From Corallococcus macrosporus DSM 14697 (GTDB taxonomy: Bacteria > Myxococcota > Myxococcia > Myxococcales > Myxococcaceae): DNA of 64,000 nucleotides. The stretch lies in the NCBI RefSeq assembly GCF_002305895.1, contig NZ_CP022203.1:7040001-7104000 (forward strand), read 5' to 3'. The notes below the pieces were generated by a model that searched no databases, was not told where the DNA came from, and saw only the letters and a program-made list of their open reading frames with translations. Numbering within the stretch: the first letter of the stretch is position 1; each line of letters opens with the position of its first letter. The position numbers were made by a program, and so were the translations under genes. Shown piece after piece: positions 46,234 to 56,300 of the stretch.

Positions 46234-47463
46234 ATGAGCGCCGTCGAGGGTACCAACTACTACTTCCGCAAGGCCGCGCGGATCATGGACGTGGGAACCC
46301 CCATCGAGACGCTGCTCGCCACGCCCCTGCGCGAGGTGAAGGTCCAGGTCTCCATCGAGATGGACTCCGGGGAGATTCGCACCTTCCTCGGCTACCGCAT
46401 CCAGCACGACAACAGCCGCGGCCCCATGAAGGGCGGCCTGCGCTACCACCCGCTGGTGGACCAGGACGAGTGCGCGTCGCTCGCGTCGCTGATGACGTGG
46501 AAGACGGCCGTGGTGAACGTCCCCTACGGCGGCGCCAAGGGCGGCATCGCGTGCGACCCGTCCCAGCTCAGCGTCAAGGAGCTGGAGCGCCTCACCCGGA
46601 AGTTCGTGGACCAGGTGCAGGACGTCATCGGCCCCACGCGGGACATCCCCGCCCCCGACGTCAACACCAACCCCCAGGTGATGGCGTGGATCATGGACCA
46701 GTACTCGCGCTACCACGGCCACTCGCCCGCGGTGGTGACGGGCAAGCCGCTGGAGCTCTACGGCTCCAAGGGCCGCGAGGCCGCCACCGGCCGCGGGCTG
46801 CTCTACGTGGCGCGTGAAATCCTGCGGGATTTGGGCCTGCAGGTGCGGGGCACGCGCTTCGCGCTCCAGGGCTTTGGCAACGTGGGCAGCCACACCGCGC
46901 AGCTCCTCTGGGAGGACGGCGGCGTGGTGGTGGCGGTGGCGGACGCGCTGGGCGGCGTGCGCAACCCGCAGGGCCTGGACATCCCCTCCCTCTTCGAGCA
47001 CGTGAAGCGCACCGGCACGGTGACGGGCTTCGGCGGCGGGGCTTCGTGCAGCAACGAGGACGTGCTGGGCGCGGACTGCGAGGTCCTCATCCCCGCCGCG
47101 CTGGGCCACGTGCTCACCCGGGAGAACGCCCACGCGGTGCGCGCCCGGCTCATCATCGAAGGCGCCAACGGCCCCACCCAGCCGGAGGCCGACGAGGTCT
47201 TCGAGAAGCGCGGCATCTTCGTGGTGCCGGACGTGCTGGCCAGCGCGGGCGGCGTGACGGTGAGCTACTTCGAGTGGGTGCAGAACCTCCAGCACCTGTC
47301 GTGGGAGGAGGACCGCGTCAACGCGGAGCTGGAGAAGTCCATGAAGGAGGCCTACGAGCGCGTGGCGCAGGTGGCGCGCTCCCGCAAGGTCTCCATGCGG
47401 ACGGCCGCGTACATCCTGGCCATTGGCCGGGTGGGCAAGGCCACCGTGCTGCGCGGCATCTGA
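46234..47463 (+). CDS. gdhA: Glu/Leu/Phe/Val-type dehydrogenase (probable glutamate dehydrogenase)
   Basis: The 409-residue enzyme has the substrate-binding motif GPMKGGLRYHP, the catalytic-lysine region PYGGAKGGI, PAPDVNT, and a nucleotide fold with LQGFGNVGS. It would convert glutamate and 2-oxoglutarate with NAD(P). The C-terminal EGANGPTQPEADE and VSYFEWVQNLQ are diagnostic of glutamate dehydrogenase. The length is typical (about 410). AGGAG lies upstream at a spacing of about 11. The threonine ammonia-lyase gene follows after 114 bp, linking two amino-acid deaminating enzymes. Confidence 0.93.
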   Translation: MSAVEGTNYYFRKAARIMDVGTPIETLLATPLREVKVQVSIEMDSGEIRTFLGYRIQHDNSRGPMKGGLRYHPLVDQDECASLASLMTWKTAVVNVPYGGAKGGIACDPSQLSVKELERLTRKFVDQVQDVIGPTRDIPAPDVNTNPQVMAWIMDQYSRYHGHSPAVVTGKPLELYGSKGREAATGRGLLYVAREILRDLGLQVRGTRFALQGFGNVGSHTAQLLWEDGGVVVAVADALGGVRNPQGLDIPSLFEHVKRTGTVTGFGGGASCSNEDVLGADCEVLIPAALGHVLTRENAHAVRARLIIEGANGPTQPEADEVFEKRGIFVVPDVLASAGGVTVSYFEWVQNLQHLSWEEDRVNAELEKSMKEAYERVAQVARSRKVSMRTAAYILAIGRVGKATVLRGI

Positions 47464-47577
47464 CGCGGCCGGCCGTGTCACGCGCTGGACGTGGCGCGGC
47501 GCGGCAGGCAGCGGGCGGAGCGGGCTTCCTCCACCTGTCTCTTCCGCGACGGGCGCGCTTCCGATAGAGGCGCGAAC

Positions 47578-48795
47578 ATGGTCACCCTCGAGGACATCCA
47601 GGCCGCGCGCGAGCGCCTTCGCTCGGCCATCCGCCCCACGCCGTGCCCGCAGTCGGACTACTTCACGGAGCGGACGGAGTGCGCCGCGGTGTACTTCAAG
47701 CTGGAGAACCTCCAGCGCACCGGGGCCTTCAAGGAGCGCGGCGCCCTCAACAAGCTGCTGACGCTGACCGAGGACGAGCGGCGCCGGGGCGTCATCGCCG
47801 CGTCGGCCGGCAACCACGCGCAGGGCGTCGCGTACCACGCGCGGCGGCTGGGCGTGAGCGCCACCATCGTCATGCCGGAGCGCACGCCCCTCATCAAGGT
47901 GTCGCGCACGCGGGATGACTACGGCGCGCGCGTGGTGCTCAAGGGCACCAACTACGACGAGGCCTACGCGGAGGCGCTGCGCATCCAGAAGGCGGAGGAC
48001 CGCGTCTTCATCCACCCCTTCAATGACGCGCACGTCATCGCCGGCCAGGGCACCATCGGCCTGGAGCTGCTGGAGCAGTGCCCCGACCTGGAGGTGGTGC
48101 TGGTGCCCATCGGCGGCGGCGGGCTCATCTCCGGCATCGCGTGCGCGCTGAAGGAGACGCGGCCCGGCATCCGCGTGGTGGGCGTGCAGGCGGAGACCAT
48201 CGCCAGCATGAAGGCGTCCATGGAGGCGGGCGAGCGCGTGCTGCTGGCCGCCGCGGGCACCACCATCGCGGACGGCATCGCCGTCAAGCGCGTGGGCGAC
48301 CTCACCTTCCCCATGGTGCAGAAGTACGTGGACGAGGTGGTGGCGGTGGACGAGGAGGAGATTGCCGCCGCCATCCTCACCCTCCTGGAGCAGGAGAAGA
48401 GCGTGGTGGAGGGCGCGGGCGCGGTGGGCGTGGCGGCGCTGCTCAGCGGCGACGTGCCCTCGGCGCGGGGCCGGCGCACCGCCGTCATCCTCAGCGGCGG
48501 CAACATCGACATGAACGTCATCAGCCGCATCATCGAGCGCGGCCTGGTGAAGGCCGGGCGCCTGGTGCAGTTGGAGGTGCGGCTGCCGGACCGGCCCGGC
48601 ATGCTGGCGAAGCTCACCACGCAGGTGGCGGACCTGCGCGCCAACGTGGTGGAGATCCACCACGAGCGCGCCTTCTCCAAGGCGGGGCTGGGGGAGGCCA
48701 TGGTGGAGGTGACGCTGGAGACCACCGGGCCTGCGCACATCGAGGAGCTGGAGCGCGCGCTCCACAAGCTGGGCTGGCAGGTGGCGCGCAAGTAA
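47578..48795 (+). CDS. ilvA: Threonine ammonia-lyase with ACT domain
   Basis: The 405-residue PLP enzyme has ENLQRTGAFKERGA with PLP-lysine about residue 52, ASAGNHAQGVAYHA, and the phosphate loop PIGGGGLISG. The last 80 residues form one ACT domain (EVRLPDRPGMLAKLTTQV), which typically gives allosteric control by isoleucine or other effectors. It would deaminate threonine (or serine) to 2-oxobutyrate, for isoleucine synthesis or catabolism. The ATG at 47578 is chosen over an upstream in-frame start that adds 29 poorly conserved residues. It is near glutamate dehydrogenase. Confidence 0.92.
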   Translation: MVTLEDIQAARERLRSAIRPTPCPQSDYFTERTECAAVYFKLENLQRTGAFKERGALNKLLTLTEDERRRGVIAASAGNHAQGVAYHARRLGVSATIVMPERTPLIKVSRTRDDYGARVVLKGTNYDEAYAEALRIQKAEDRVFIHPFNDAHVIAGQGTIGLELLEQCPDLEVVLVPIGGGGLISGIACALKETRPGIRVVGVQAETIASMKASMEAGERVLLAAAGTTIADGIAVKRVGDLTFPMVQKYVDEVVAVDEEEIAAAILTLLEQEKSVVEGAGAVGVAALLSGDVPSARGRRTAVILSGGNIDMNVISRIIERGLVKAGRLVQLEVRLPDRPGMLAKLTTQVADLRANVVEIHHERAFSKAGLGEAMVEVTLETTGPAHIEELERALHKLGWQVARK

Positions 48796-48853
48796 CAGCC
48801 CTGCCCCGGGAGGGCCTTGCGCCCGTGCGCCCGAGTCCGGCGATACTCAGGGC

Positions 48854-50245
48854 ATGAGTCCCGCTGCCCTGCTCTCCGCCCTCCTGCTGGCCGCCGCCCC
48901 TCCTTCTCCCGCGCAGAAGGCGAAGTCGCTCTCCGCCAGCCGCTCCTGGGAGGAGCTCTACCTGGCCTTCTCGGCCGGTGACGCGGACGACGTGCCCGCC
49001 GCCCAGCGCGGCGCGGTCTCCGCCGCGCTGCACAAGGGCTGCGAGGCCCTGAAGCACGAGGACCCGGTGATGGCGTACTCCCTGGGCGAGCGCGCCGCCG
49101 TCTACGCGGAGTCCGCGGGCGCGCTGCGCTGCCTGGCCCGGTCGGCGCGGAAGACGGACCAGCGGGCCGCCGCGGAGGCGGCGCTGCGCAAGGGGCTGGC
49201 GCTGCACCCCAAGGACGGCGCCTTTGGCCTGGAGCTGGGGCGGCTGCTCATGGAGGAGCAGGACGCGGTGGGCGCGGTGGCCGCGTTGGAGAAGGTGCCC
49301 GCCCGTTCGAAGGAGGCCGCCGACGCGAAGCGGCTGCTCCAGCAGGCTCGCGCGAAGGCGACGGCGGAGCACGCCGCGCGGCGGGAGGCGGAGCGCCTGG
49401 AGCTGCGGATGAACGGCGCCACGAGCGGGCGGCCCACCGTCATGGTCGAAACCGCGCCCGCGGTGGCCGGCCAGGGCCGGGGCTCCACGCGCTCGGCCAG
49501 CCTCAACTACGAGTCGGGGACCAGCGCGGACGGCATGCGGACGCGCTCCAACAGCCGCTTCGTCATCAAGTACTTCAACAACCAGCGCGACTTCGGGCAA
49601 CGCGCGGAGTACGAGGGCCGCATCGTCGCCGCGCTGGACGAGGCGTATGACTTCACCCGCAGCATGCTGGGCGAGGTCCGCCAGGCGCCGGTGGACGTCG
49701 TCCTCTACACCGTCGCGGAGTTCACGACGCACTTCGGCCCCGCGAGGGCGCGGGCCGTCGCCGGGCTCTACTCCGACAACGCCATCCGCATCAACGACGC
49801 CGCGGAGCTGACCCAGCAGACCCGGGCCACCCTGGTCCACGAGTACGTCCACGCCGCGCTGGATGACTTCTGCGGCGGCCATGGCGGCAACCTCCCCGTC
49901 TGGCTCAACGAGGGCCTGGCCGAGTACGTCGAGTGGCGCTACCTGGGAGGCGAGGACCCCGAGCGCTCCGTCCGCGGCTACATGGCCCAGGCCGCCAAGG
50001 CGAACGCCCTGCCGAAGCTGGCGCAGATGGAGGGCTCGTCCCTCATCATGCAGCGCAACCCGACCATCGCCTACGCCACCTCCGCCGTGGCGGTCCGGGA
50101 ACTGGTGAAGCGGGGCGGCACCGGCCGGTTCCTCACCCTGGTCCGCGAGGTGGGACAGGGAAGACCCATCGACGAGGCCCTGACGGAGCACTACGGCAAG
50201 ACGCGGGCGACCCTCGACGAGGACGTCCGGGCCGCTCTCCAGTAG
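48854..50245 (+). CDS. TPR-containing peptidase MA-like metalloprotease
   Basis: The 463-residue protein has a signal peptide (about residues 1-20), tetratricopeptide-like helices (about 45-200), then a zinc-protease domain with VHEYVHAALDDF (HEXXH) near residue 330 and a following NEGLAEYVEW, which supplies the third ligand. It is predicted to act outside the cytoplasm on peptides or proteins. It is the closest upstream neighbour of the giant repeat protein gene (126 bp), on the same strand, so processing or surface handling of that protein is possible, but only proximity supports this. Confidence 0.82.
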   Translation: MSPAALLSALLLAAAPPSPAQKAKSLSASRSWEELYLAFSAGDADDVPAAQRGAVSAALHKGCEALKHEDPVMAYSLGERAAVYAESAGALRCLARSARKTDQRAAAEAALRKGLALHPKDGAFGLELGRLLMEEQDAVGAVAALEKVPARSKEAADAKRLLQQARAKATAEHAARREAERLELRMNGATSGRPTVMVETAPAVAGQGRGSTRSASLNYESGTSADGMRTRSNSRFVIKYFNNQRDFGQRAEYEGRIVAALDEAYDFTRSMLGEVRQAPVDVVLYTVAEFTTHFGPARARAVAGLYSDNAIRINDAAELTQQTRATLVHEYVHAALDDFCGGHGGNLPVWLNEGLAEYVEWRYLGGEDPERSVRGYMAQAAKANALPKLAQMEGSSLIMQRNPTIAYATSAVAVRELVKRGGTGRFLTLVREVGQGRPIDEALTEHYGKTRATLDEDVRAALQ

Positions 50246-50371
50246 GGGAGGCTGCCAGCCGGGCCCGGGCCAATTGGTTTACCCGTTCCCGGGAAGCCCC
50301 TAGACTCGCAGCCCCCTCTATTTACGCTGCGACAGGAGGCCGGTTGTACGCTGTCCGCAGCAAGGTGACGG

Positions 50372-53300
50372 ATGTCGGACACGCGCGCAGCGATGAGAGA
50401 ATTCCGCTTCCTCGATGAAAAGCGGAAGCTGGGAAGCCTGTCTCCGGTGGAGGAGGCTCGCTGGAACGAGCTGCGCGCTCAGTTGGGCGTGGATGACGCT
50501 CCAGCCGCGGACGCAGCCGCATGGCAGCAACAGGCCGCGCCCCAGGGTTACTACGCCGCTGACGGCCAGTGGTACCCCTACCCCGCCGGCTACGAGCAGC
50601 AGCCCCAGGGCTACTACGCCGCTGACGGCCAGTGGTACCCCTACCCCGCTGGCTACGAGCAGCAGCCCCAGGGCTACTACGCCGCCGACGGCCAGTGGTA
50701 CCCCTACCCCGCTGGCTATGACCCCAACCAGGGTTATGCGCAGGGGTACGATCCGAACGCCCAGGCGTATGCGCAGCAGGGTTACGACCCGAACGCGCAG
50801 GCGTATGACCCGAATGCGTACGCACAGCAGGGCTACGACCCGAACGCGCAGGCGTATGACCCGAATGCGTACGCACAGCAGGGCTACGACCCGAACGCGC
50901 AGGCGTACGCGCAGCAGGGTTACGACCCGAACGCGCAGGCGTACGCGCAGCAGGGTTACGACCCGAACGCGCAGGCGTACGACCCGAACGCGCAGGCGTA
51001 CGACCCGAACGCCCAGGTGTACGCGCAGCAGGCACATGACCCGAACGCGGTCCATGCCCCGGGTTACGACTCGAACGCCCAGGGCGATGCCGAAGGGTGG
51101 CAGGCGGATCCGCAGGCCTATGCCGCGGAGGCCGCGCAGCAGCAGCCCTACCCCGTCGCTCCCGCGCCTCAGCCGGCTGCCGAGCCGGACAACCTGAGCC
51201 TCTCGGATGACATCGACATCCCCGCGCTGAGTGAGCCCGCGCCGTGGATGACGCCGGCCGCCAGCGGACAGGCGCCCGCCATCGAGGCGACGGCCGCCGA
51301 CGAGGAGCCGGCCGCCGCGGTTGGGATGGACGACCCGTCCGCGTCGTTCGCGGACGTCACCGCGGACCTTCAGCAGGATGCGCAGCCCGTCGCGGAAGAG
51401 GCGCAGCCGGAAACGCTGAGCGTGGCCGAGGATGACTTCTCGGAGGTTGGGACGGAGGCGTCGGCGACGACCGCCGCCGTTGAGCCCGAGACCTCACTGG
51501 AGGCGTCGTTCGCCGACCTGTCGATGGAGGTCGAATCGGCACCGGATGCGCAAGCGCCGAGCGAGGCCCTGGCTTCGTCGGAGGTGGAGGTACCCTCCTC
51601 CGAGGTCGAGCTGCTGGACGGCGCGGTGGAGAGCGAGCCCGTCCTGGCGCACGAGCAGTCTCCCGCGCCCATTGATGACGCCTGGGCCTCCGCGCCGCTC
51701 GCCATCGAGCCCGAGCAGGCCGACGCCGCCGATGCGGGTGACATCATCGACGTCGCCGCCATGTCGCAGCCGGACGGGGTCCCGGAGGCCGCGGAGATCG
51801 CACTCGATGCCGCCGACGTGGTGGACGCTTCGAATGCGACCTCCGGCGATACGACGGAAGCGTGGAACACGGGCGCGGCGGCGACCGATACGGCGCCAGC
51901 CGCAATCGAAGCGACGGACTTCGAGGCGGTCAGCGCGGACGAAGCCCAGCCCGCCGAGATTGCGCTCGACGCCGCCGAGGTGGCGCCCGCCGAGATCGCG
52001 CTCGACACCGCGGACGTGAGCGACGCCGCGGTTGAAGCGGCGCCCGACGCCGCTGCCGGAACCGAACCGGTTGCCGACCCGCAGCCCGCCGAAATCACGC
52101 TTGATGCCGCAGACGTCAGTGACGCGATCACGGCGGAGGCCTATCCCGAGACGGCGCCCACGGCGCCGGACGCCAGCGTTGCAGCCGCGGCGGAGGCCTA
52201 TCCGGAAACGGCCCTCACGGCGCCGGACACCAGCGATGCGCAGACCTACTCTGAGACAGCGCTCACGGGCTCGGACGCCAGTGATGCGTACACGGAGCAG
52301 GCCTACGCTGAAACTGCGCTCACGGCGTCGGACATCGACGGCGCCGCCTCCGCTGAGGCGTACCCCGAGACGGCGCTCACGGCCCCGGACGTGGGTGGTG
52401 AAGCGGTCGTTGAGGCGTATCCCGAGACTGCGTTCGACGACGCCGCGGCTCCTATCGAAGCCGTGGCCAGCCCCACTGACGTCAGTGAAGCCTCCGCTGC
52501 GGAGGCCTCCCCCGAGGCGGCCTTCGCAGCCGAAGCAGTCGGTGAAACGGATGCGGGCGAGTCCTTCGCCGCAACCGCGCACGACGACGCTGCCGTCAGC
52601 GCGCCAGAGACCGCCGAGTACACCGAGCTGGCCCTCGACGCCTCCGAGGTCAGCGACGCCGAGAGCCAGGCTGCGGAGTACACGGAGCTCGCGCTCGACG
52701 CGGCTGACGTGAGCGAGCCTGAAATCGCCCTGGATGCGTCCGACGTCGCCGACCCGGCGTCCGGAAATCCGCCCGCCGAAATCGCGCTTGACGCCACGGA
52801 CGTCGCGGAGGCCACTCAGGGTGACCAGGCCGCTGAGATTGCACTGGATGCCTCCGATGTCGCCGAGCCGCAGTCGGCCGAGATTGCGCTCGATGCATCG
52901 GAGGTGAGCGACGAGTCTTCCGCGCCGGATGGAAGTGTTCCGACGCTGGAACTCGACTCGACCGAGGTCGCCGCCACGGCGTCCGAGGAGCCTTCGCTCG
53001 ACATCATCGATGTCGAGTCTGCGCCAGCACACGCCGTGGACGATGCTTCGAACCAGGCCACGGATGCGGGGAGCCAGCAGCCCACGCTCGAGGTCCTCGA
53101 CGGAGGGACCGAGGCCGAGGCCGCGCCAGACGTGGCCTTCGCGCAGAGCGCCGCGCCCTTCGCGTCGGCGGACGTCCCGTCGATTGAAGTTCGTCCTGTG
53201 CAGGTAGGCCCGGATCTCCACGCGAACACGCTCGAGGTCGCGGGCGATCCGCCGCGTCACTCCGCGACGGCGCCCTCCGTCGAGGAGATGTTCGACCTGA

Positions 53301-56300
53301 GCGGGAGCCCCGAAGAGGCGGTGCCGCTCGCCGCGGCGAACGAGTTCCTGTCCCAGGGCCACTTCGCGCCGACGGACGAGCGGAGCGTGGCGGTTTCGTC
53401 GGCAGGGGACGCGGGCGCCATTGAATTGCAGCCCGAGTGGGTCTCCACCGCTGACCAGAGCCCGGCCGAAGCGGCGCAGGGCGAATGGGCGGCCACGAGC
53501 GAAACGGCCGCGCCCAGCGAGGCGGATGCGCGCTGGAACTCCCCTGAGTCGGAAGCCGTCGAACTCCAGGCGGAGTGGGCGGAGCCCACCGCTGACGGCG
53601 CTCAGACCGAATGGAACGCTGCCGCCGAAGCCACCAGCGAGCCCCAGCCCGAGTGGGTGACCCCGGAAGACACGGCAGCCGCCGGGGAGGCCCAGGCCGA
53701 GTGGACCGGTACCTCGGAAGGCACCACCGAACTCCAGCCTGAATGGGTCGCGGCTGAAGACGCGACGGCCACCGGGGAGCCCCAGGCCGAGTGGACAACC
53801 GACACGGGCACCCTCCCCGCGGCGACAGCCTCCACCGACGCTCAGGCGCCCTGGACCGGCAGCGCCGCCCCCGTCGATGCCCAGCCGGAGTGGTCCGCGA
53901 ATGCCGCGGAGGCCACACCCGCAGAGGGGCAGGCCGAATGGGCCACTCCCACAGGTGAAGCCGCTCCTGTCGAGGTGCAAGCAGACTGGGCTGAGCCGGC
54001 CACGGAGGAAGGCCAGGCTGCGTGGGCCACACCTGAAGCGACCACGGCCGACGGCTGGAGCACGGCGTCGACGGAAGCGACTCCCGTGGACGGCCAGACT
54101 GAGTGGGACGCTGTCCCGCAGGCTGAGTCCGCGGCGGCACAGACTGACGGGTCGAGCACGCAGTCGGGCGCAGCACCTGTCGAGCTGCAGGCCGAGTGGG
54201 CCGACGCCGCCCCCCAGGAAGACGTCGTCCTGACGGCTGAACCGGAGGAGACCGAAGCTCAGGCGGATGGCATCCCCACGGATGCACAGTCGGGCTGGGC
54301 GACGCCCGAGGCCACGCAGCCCGAGTTGGCCGCAACGCCCGTCGAGGAGCTTGCCCCCGAAGCCGTGCAGGCCGAGTGGGACACGCCGGTCGAAGAGGTC
54401 AGCGCCGAGGAAGTCGAAGCCGACTGGGCGGCTCCCTCCGGTGAAGTCACGGCTCAAGCGGAGTGGGCCACTCCCGCCACTGAATCCGCTGCGCCGGCGG
54501 AGTGGACTTCGCCTGCGGCCGGAGAAGCGCCATCCGCATGGGCTGAGGCCCCCACCGAAGGCACCCAGTCCGAGTGGGCCACGCCCGAGACCGGAGAAGC
54601 GCAGTCCACGTGGACTGCGCCTCCCACTGAGGGCACGCAGTCGGAGTGGGCCGCCTCCGCGGAGGGGACTCAGGCCGAGTGGGCGACGCCCGCTGCCGAA
54701 GGGACTCAAGCCGAGTGGACTGCTCCCGCGGAGGGTGCTGCGTCTGAGTGGGCCACTCCTGCCACCGCGGAAGCTCACCCCGAGTGGGCCACGCCCGCTT
54801 CTGCGGAAACGCAAGCAGAGTGGGCTACGCCTGAGGCCGAGGCGGCACAGCCCGAGTGGACTGCGCCGGCCACGGAAGGCGCGCAGCCCGAGTGGGCCAC
54901 CCCTGAGGCCGAGGCGGCACAGCCCCAGTGGACTGCTCCTGCGGAAGGCGCGCAGACTGAGTGGGCCTCCTCCGAGGGCGAGGCGGCTCAGCCCGAGTGG
55001 GCCACCTCGGCCACGGAAGGCGCGCAGCCGGAGTTGACCGCGTCTGCCACCACGGAGGCTCAGCCTGAGTGGGCCGCTCCCGCCGCCACGGAAGCTCAGC
55101 CGGAATGGGCCGCTTCGGACACGGAAGGCGCGCAGCCGGAGTTGACCGCACCTGCCACCACGGAAGCTCAGCCGGAATGGGCCGCCTCGGCCACGGAAGG
55201 CGCGCAGACTGAGTGGGCCGCTCCCGCCACCGCGGAAGCCCAGCCCGAGTGGGCCACGCCCGCCACCGAGGAAGTCCAGGCCGAGTGGGCGGAGCCAACC
55301 CCCTCCGCACCCGCCGCTTCGGAGTGGGCCTCCCCTGAGGCCGAGGAAGTCCAGGCCGAGTGGGCCACGCCCGAGGCCGAAACGGCGCAATCCGAGTGGG
55401 CCGCCACGCCCGCCGCCCCCGCCCAGCAGGAGTGGGCCACGCCCGAGGCCGAGACAGCGCAATCCGAGTGGGCCGCCGCCCCCGCCCAGCCGGAGTGGGC
55501 CACCCCTGAGACTGAAACGGCGCAATCGGATTGGGCCGCCACGCCCGCCGACGCCCAGCCGGAGTGGGCCGCGCCCACGGCAGGAGCCGAACCCGAATGG
55601 GCCGCCACGCCCGCCGACGCCGCTCAGCCGGAGTGGGCCTCCTCCGAAGCTGAAGGCGCGCAATCGGAGTGGGCCACCACGCCCGCCGACGCTCAGCCGG
55701 AGTGGGCCTCCCCCGAGGCCGAGGAAGTCCAGGCTGAGTGGGCGGAGCCCATCGAGGAAGCCGCGCCGGTCGCCTCGGAATGGAACACGCCCACGAGCAA
55801 CGCCGCCGCGCCGGAGTGGAGCGCACCCGCGAGTGACGCCCCGTCCAGCGAGTGGGCCGCCCCCGCCACGGAGACGCCGCCCGAGGTAGGCGCGGACGGG
55901 TCCGCGTTCAGCCACGACTCCGCCGCGGCCTGGAGCGCCCCCACCCCGGAGGCGTCGCACTGGAACGAAGCCCCCGCCGAAGAGGTCTCCCTCGCGGACA
56001 CGGCCGCGCCCATCGCGGCGGAGTGGAGCGACGCCAGCGTGGACGTGGAGCCGGTCGAGGAGGCCGCCACCTGGGAGGCCGAGCCCATCCAGGACACCAC
56101 GCCCGCCGGGACGTCGCCGTGGGCCGCCACCGAGAGCCCCTTCGCCGCCCAGGCGCAGGACTTCTCCGAGGCCACACCCATCGAGGAAGAAGACGTCTCG
56201 ATGGAGCTCGAGCAGGAAGTCACCGACATCGACGTCGAGGAAGCGCCCGCGGTGCCGCCGCCCGCGCCCCTCGCGGCCATGCCTGTCGTCACCTCCTCCC

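Noticed and set aside
46129-48765. 878-codon minus-strand frame over gdhA and ilvA
   Set aside because: GC3 shadow of two conserved enzymes.
50543-51081. CRISPR-like array
   Set aside because: The repeats are in-frame coding units without unique spacers.
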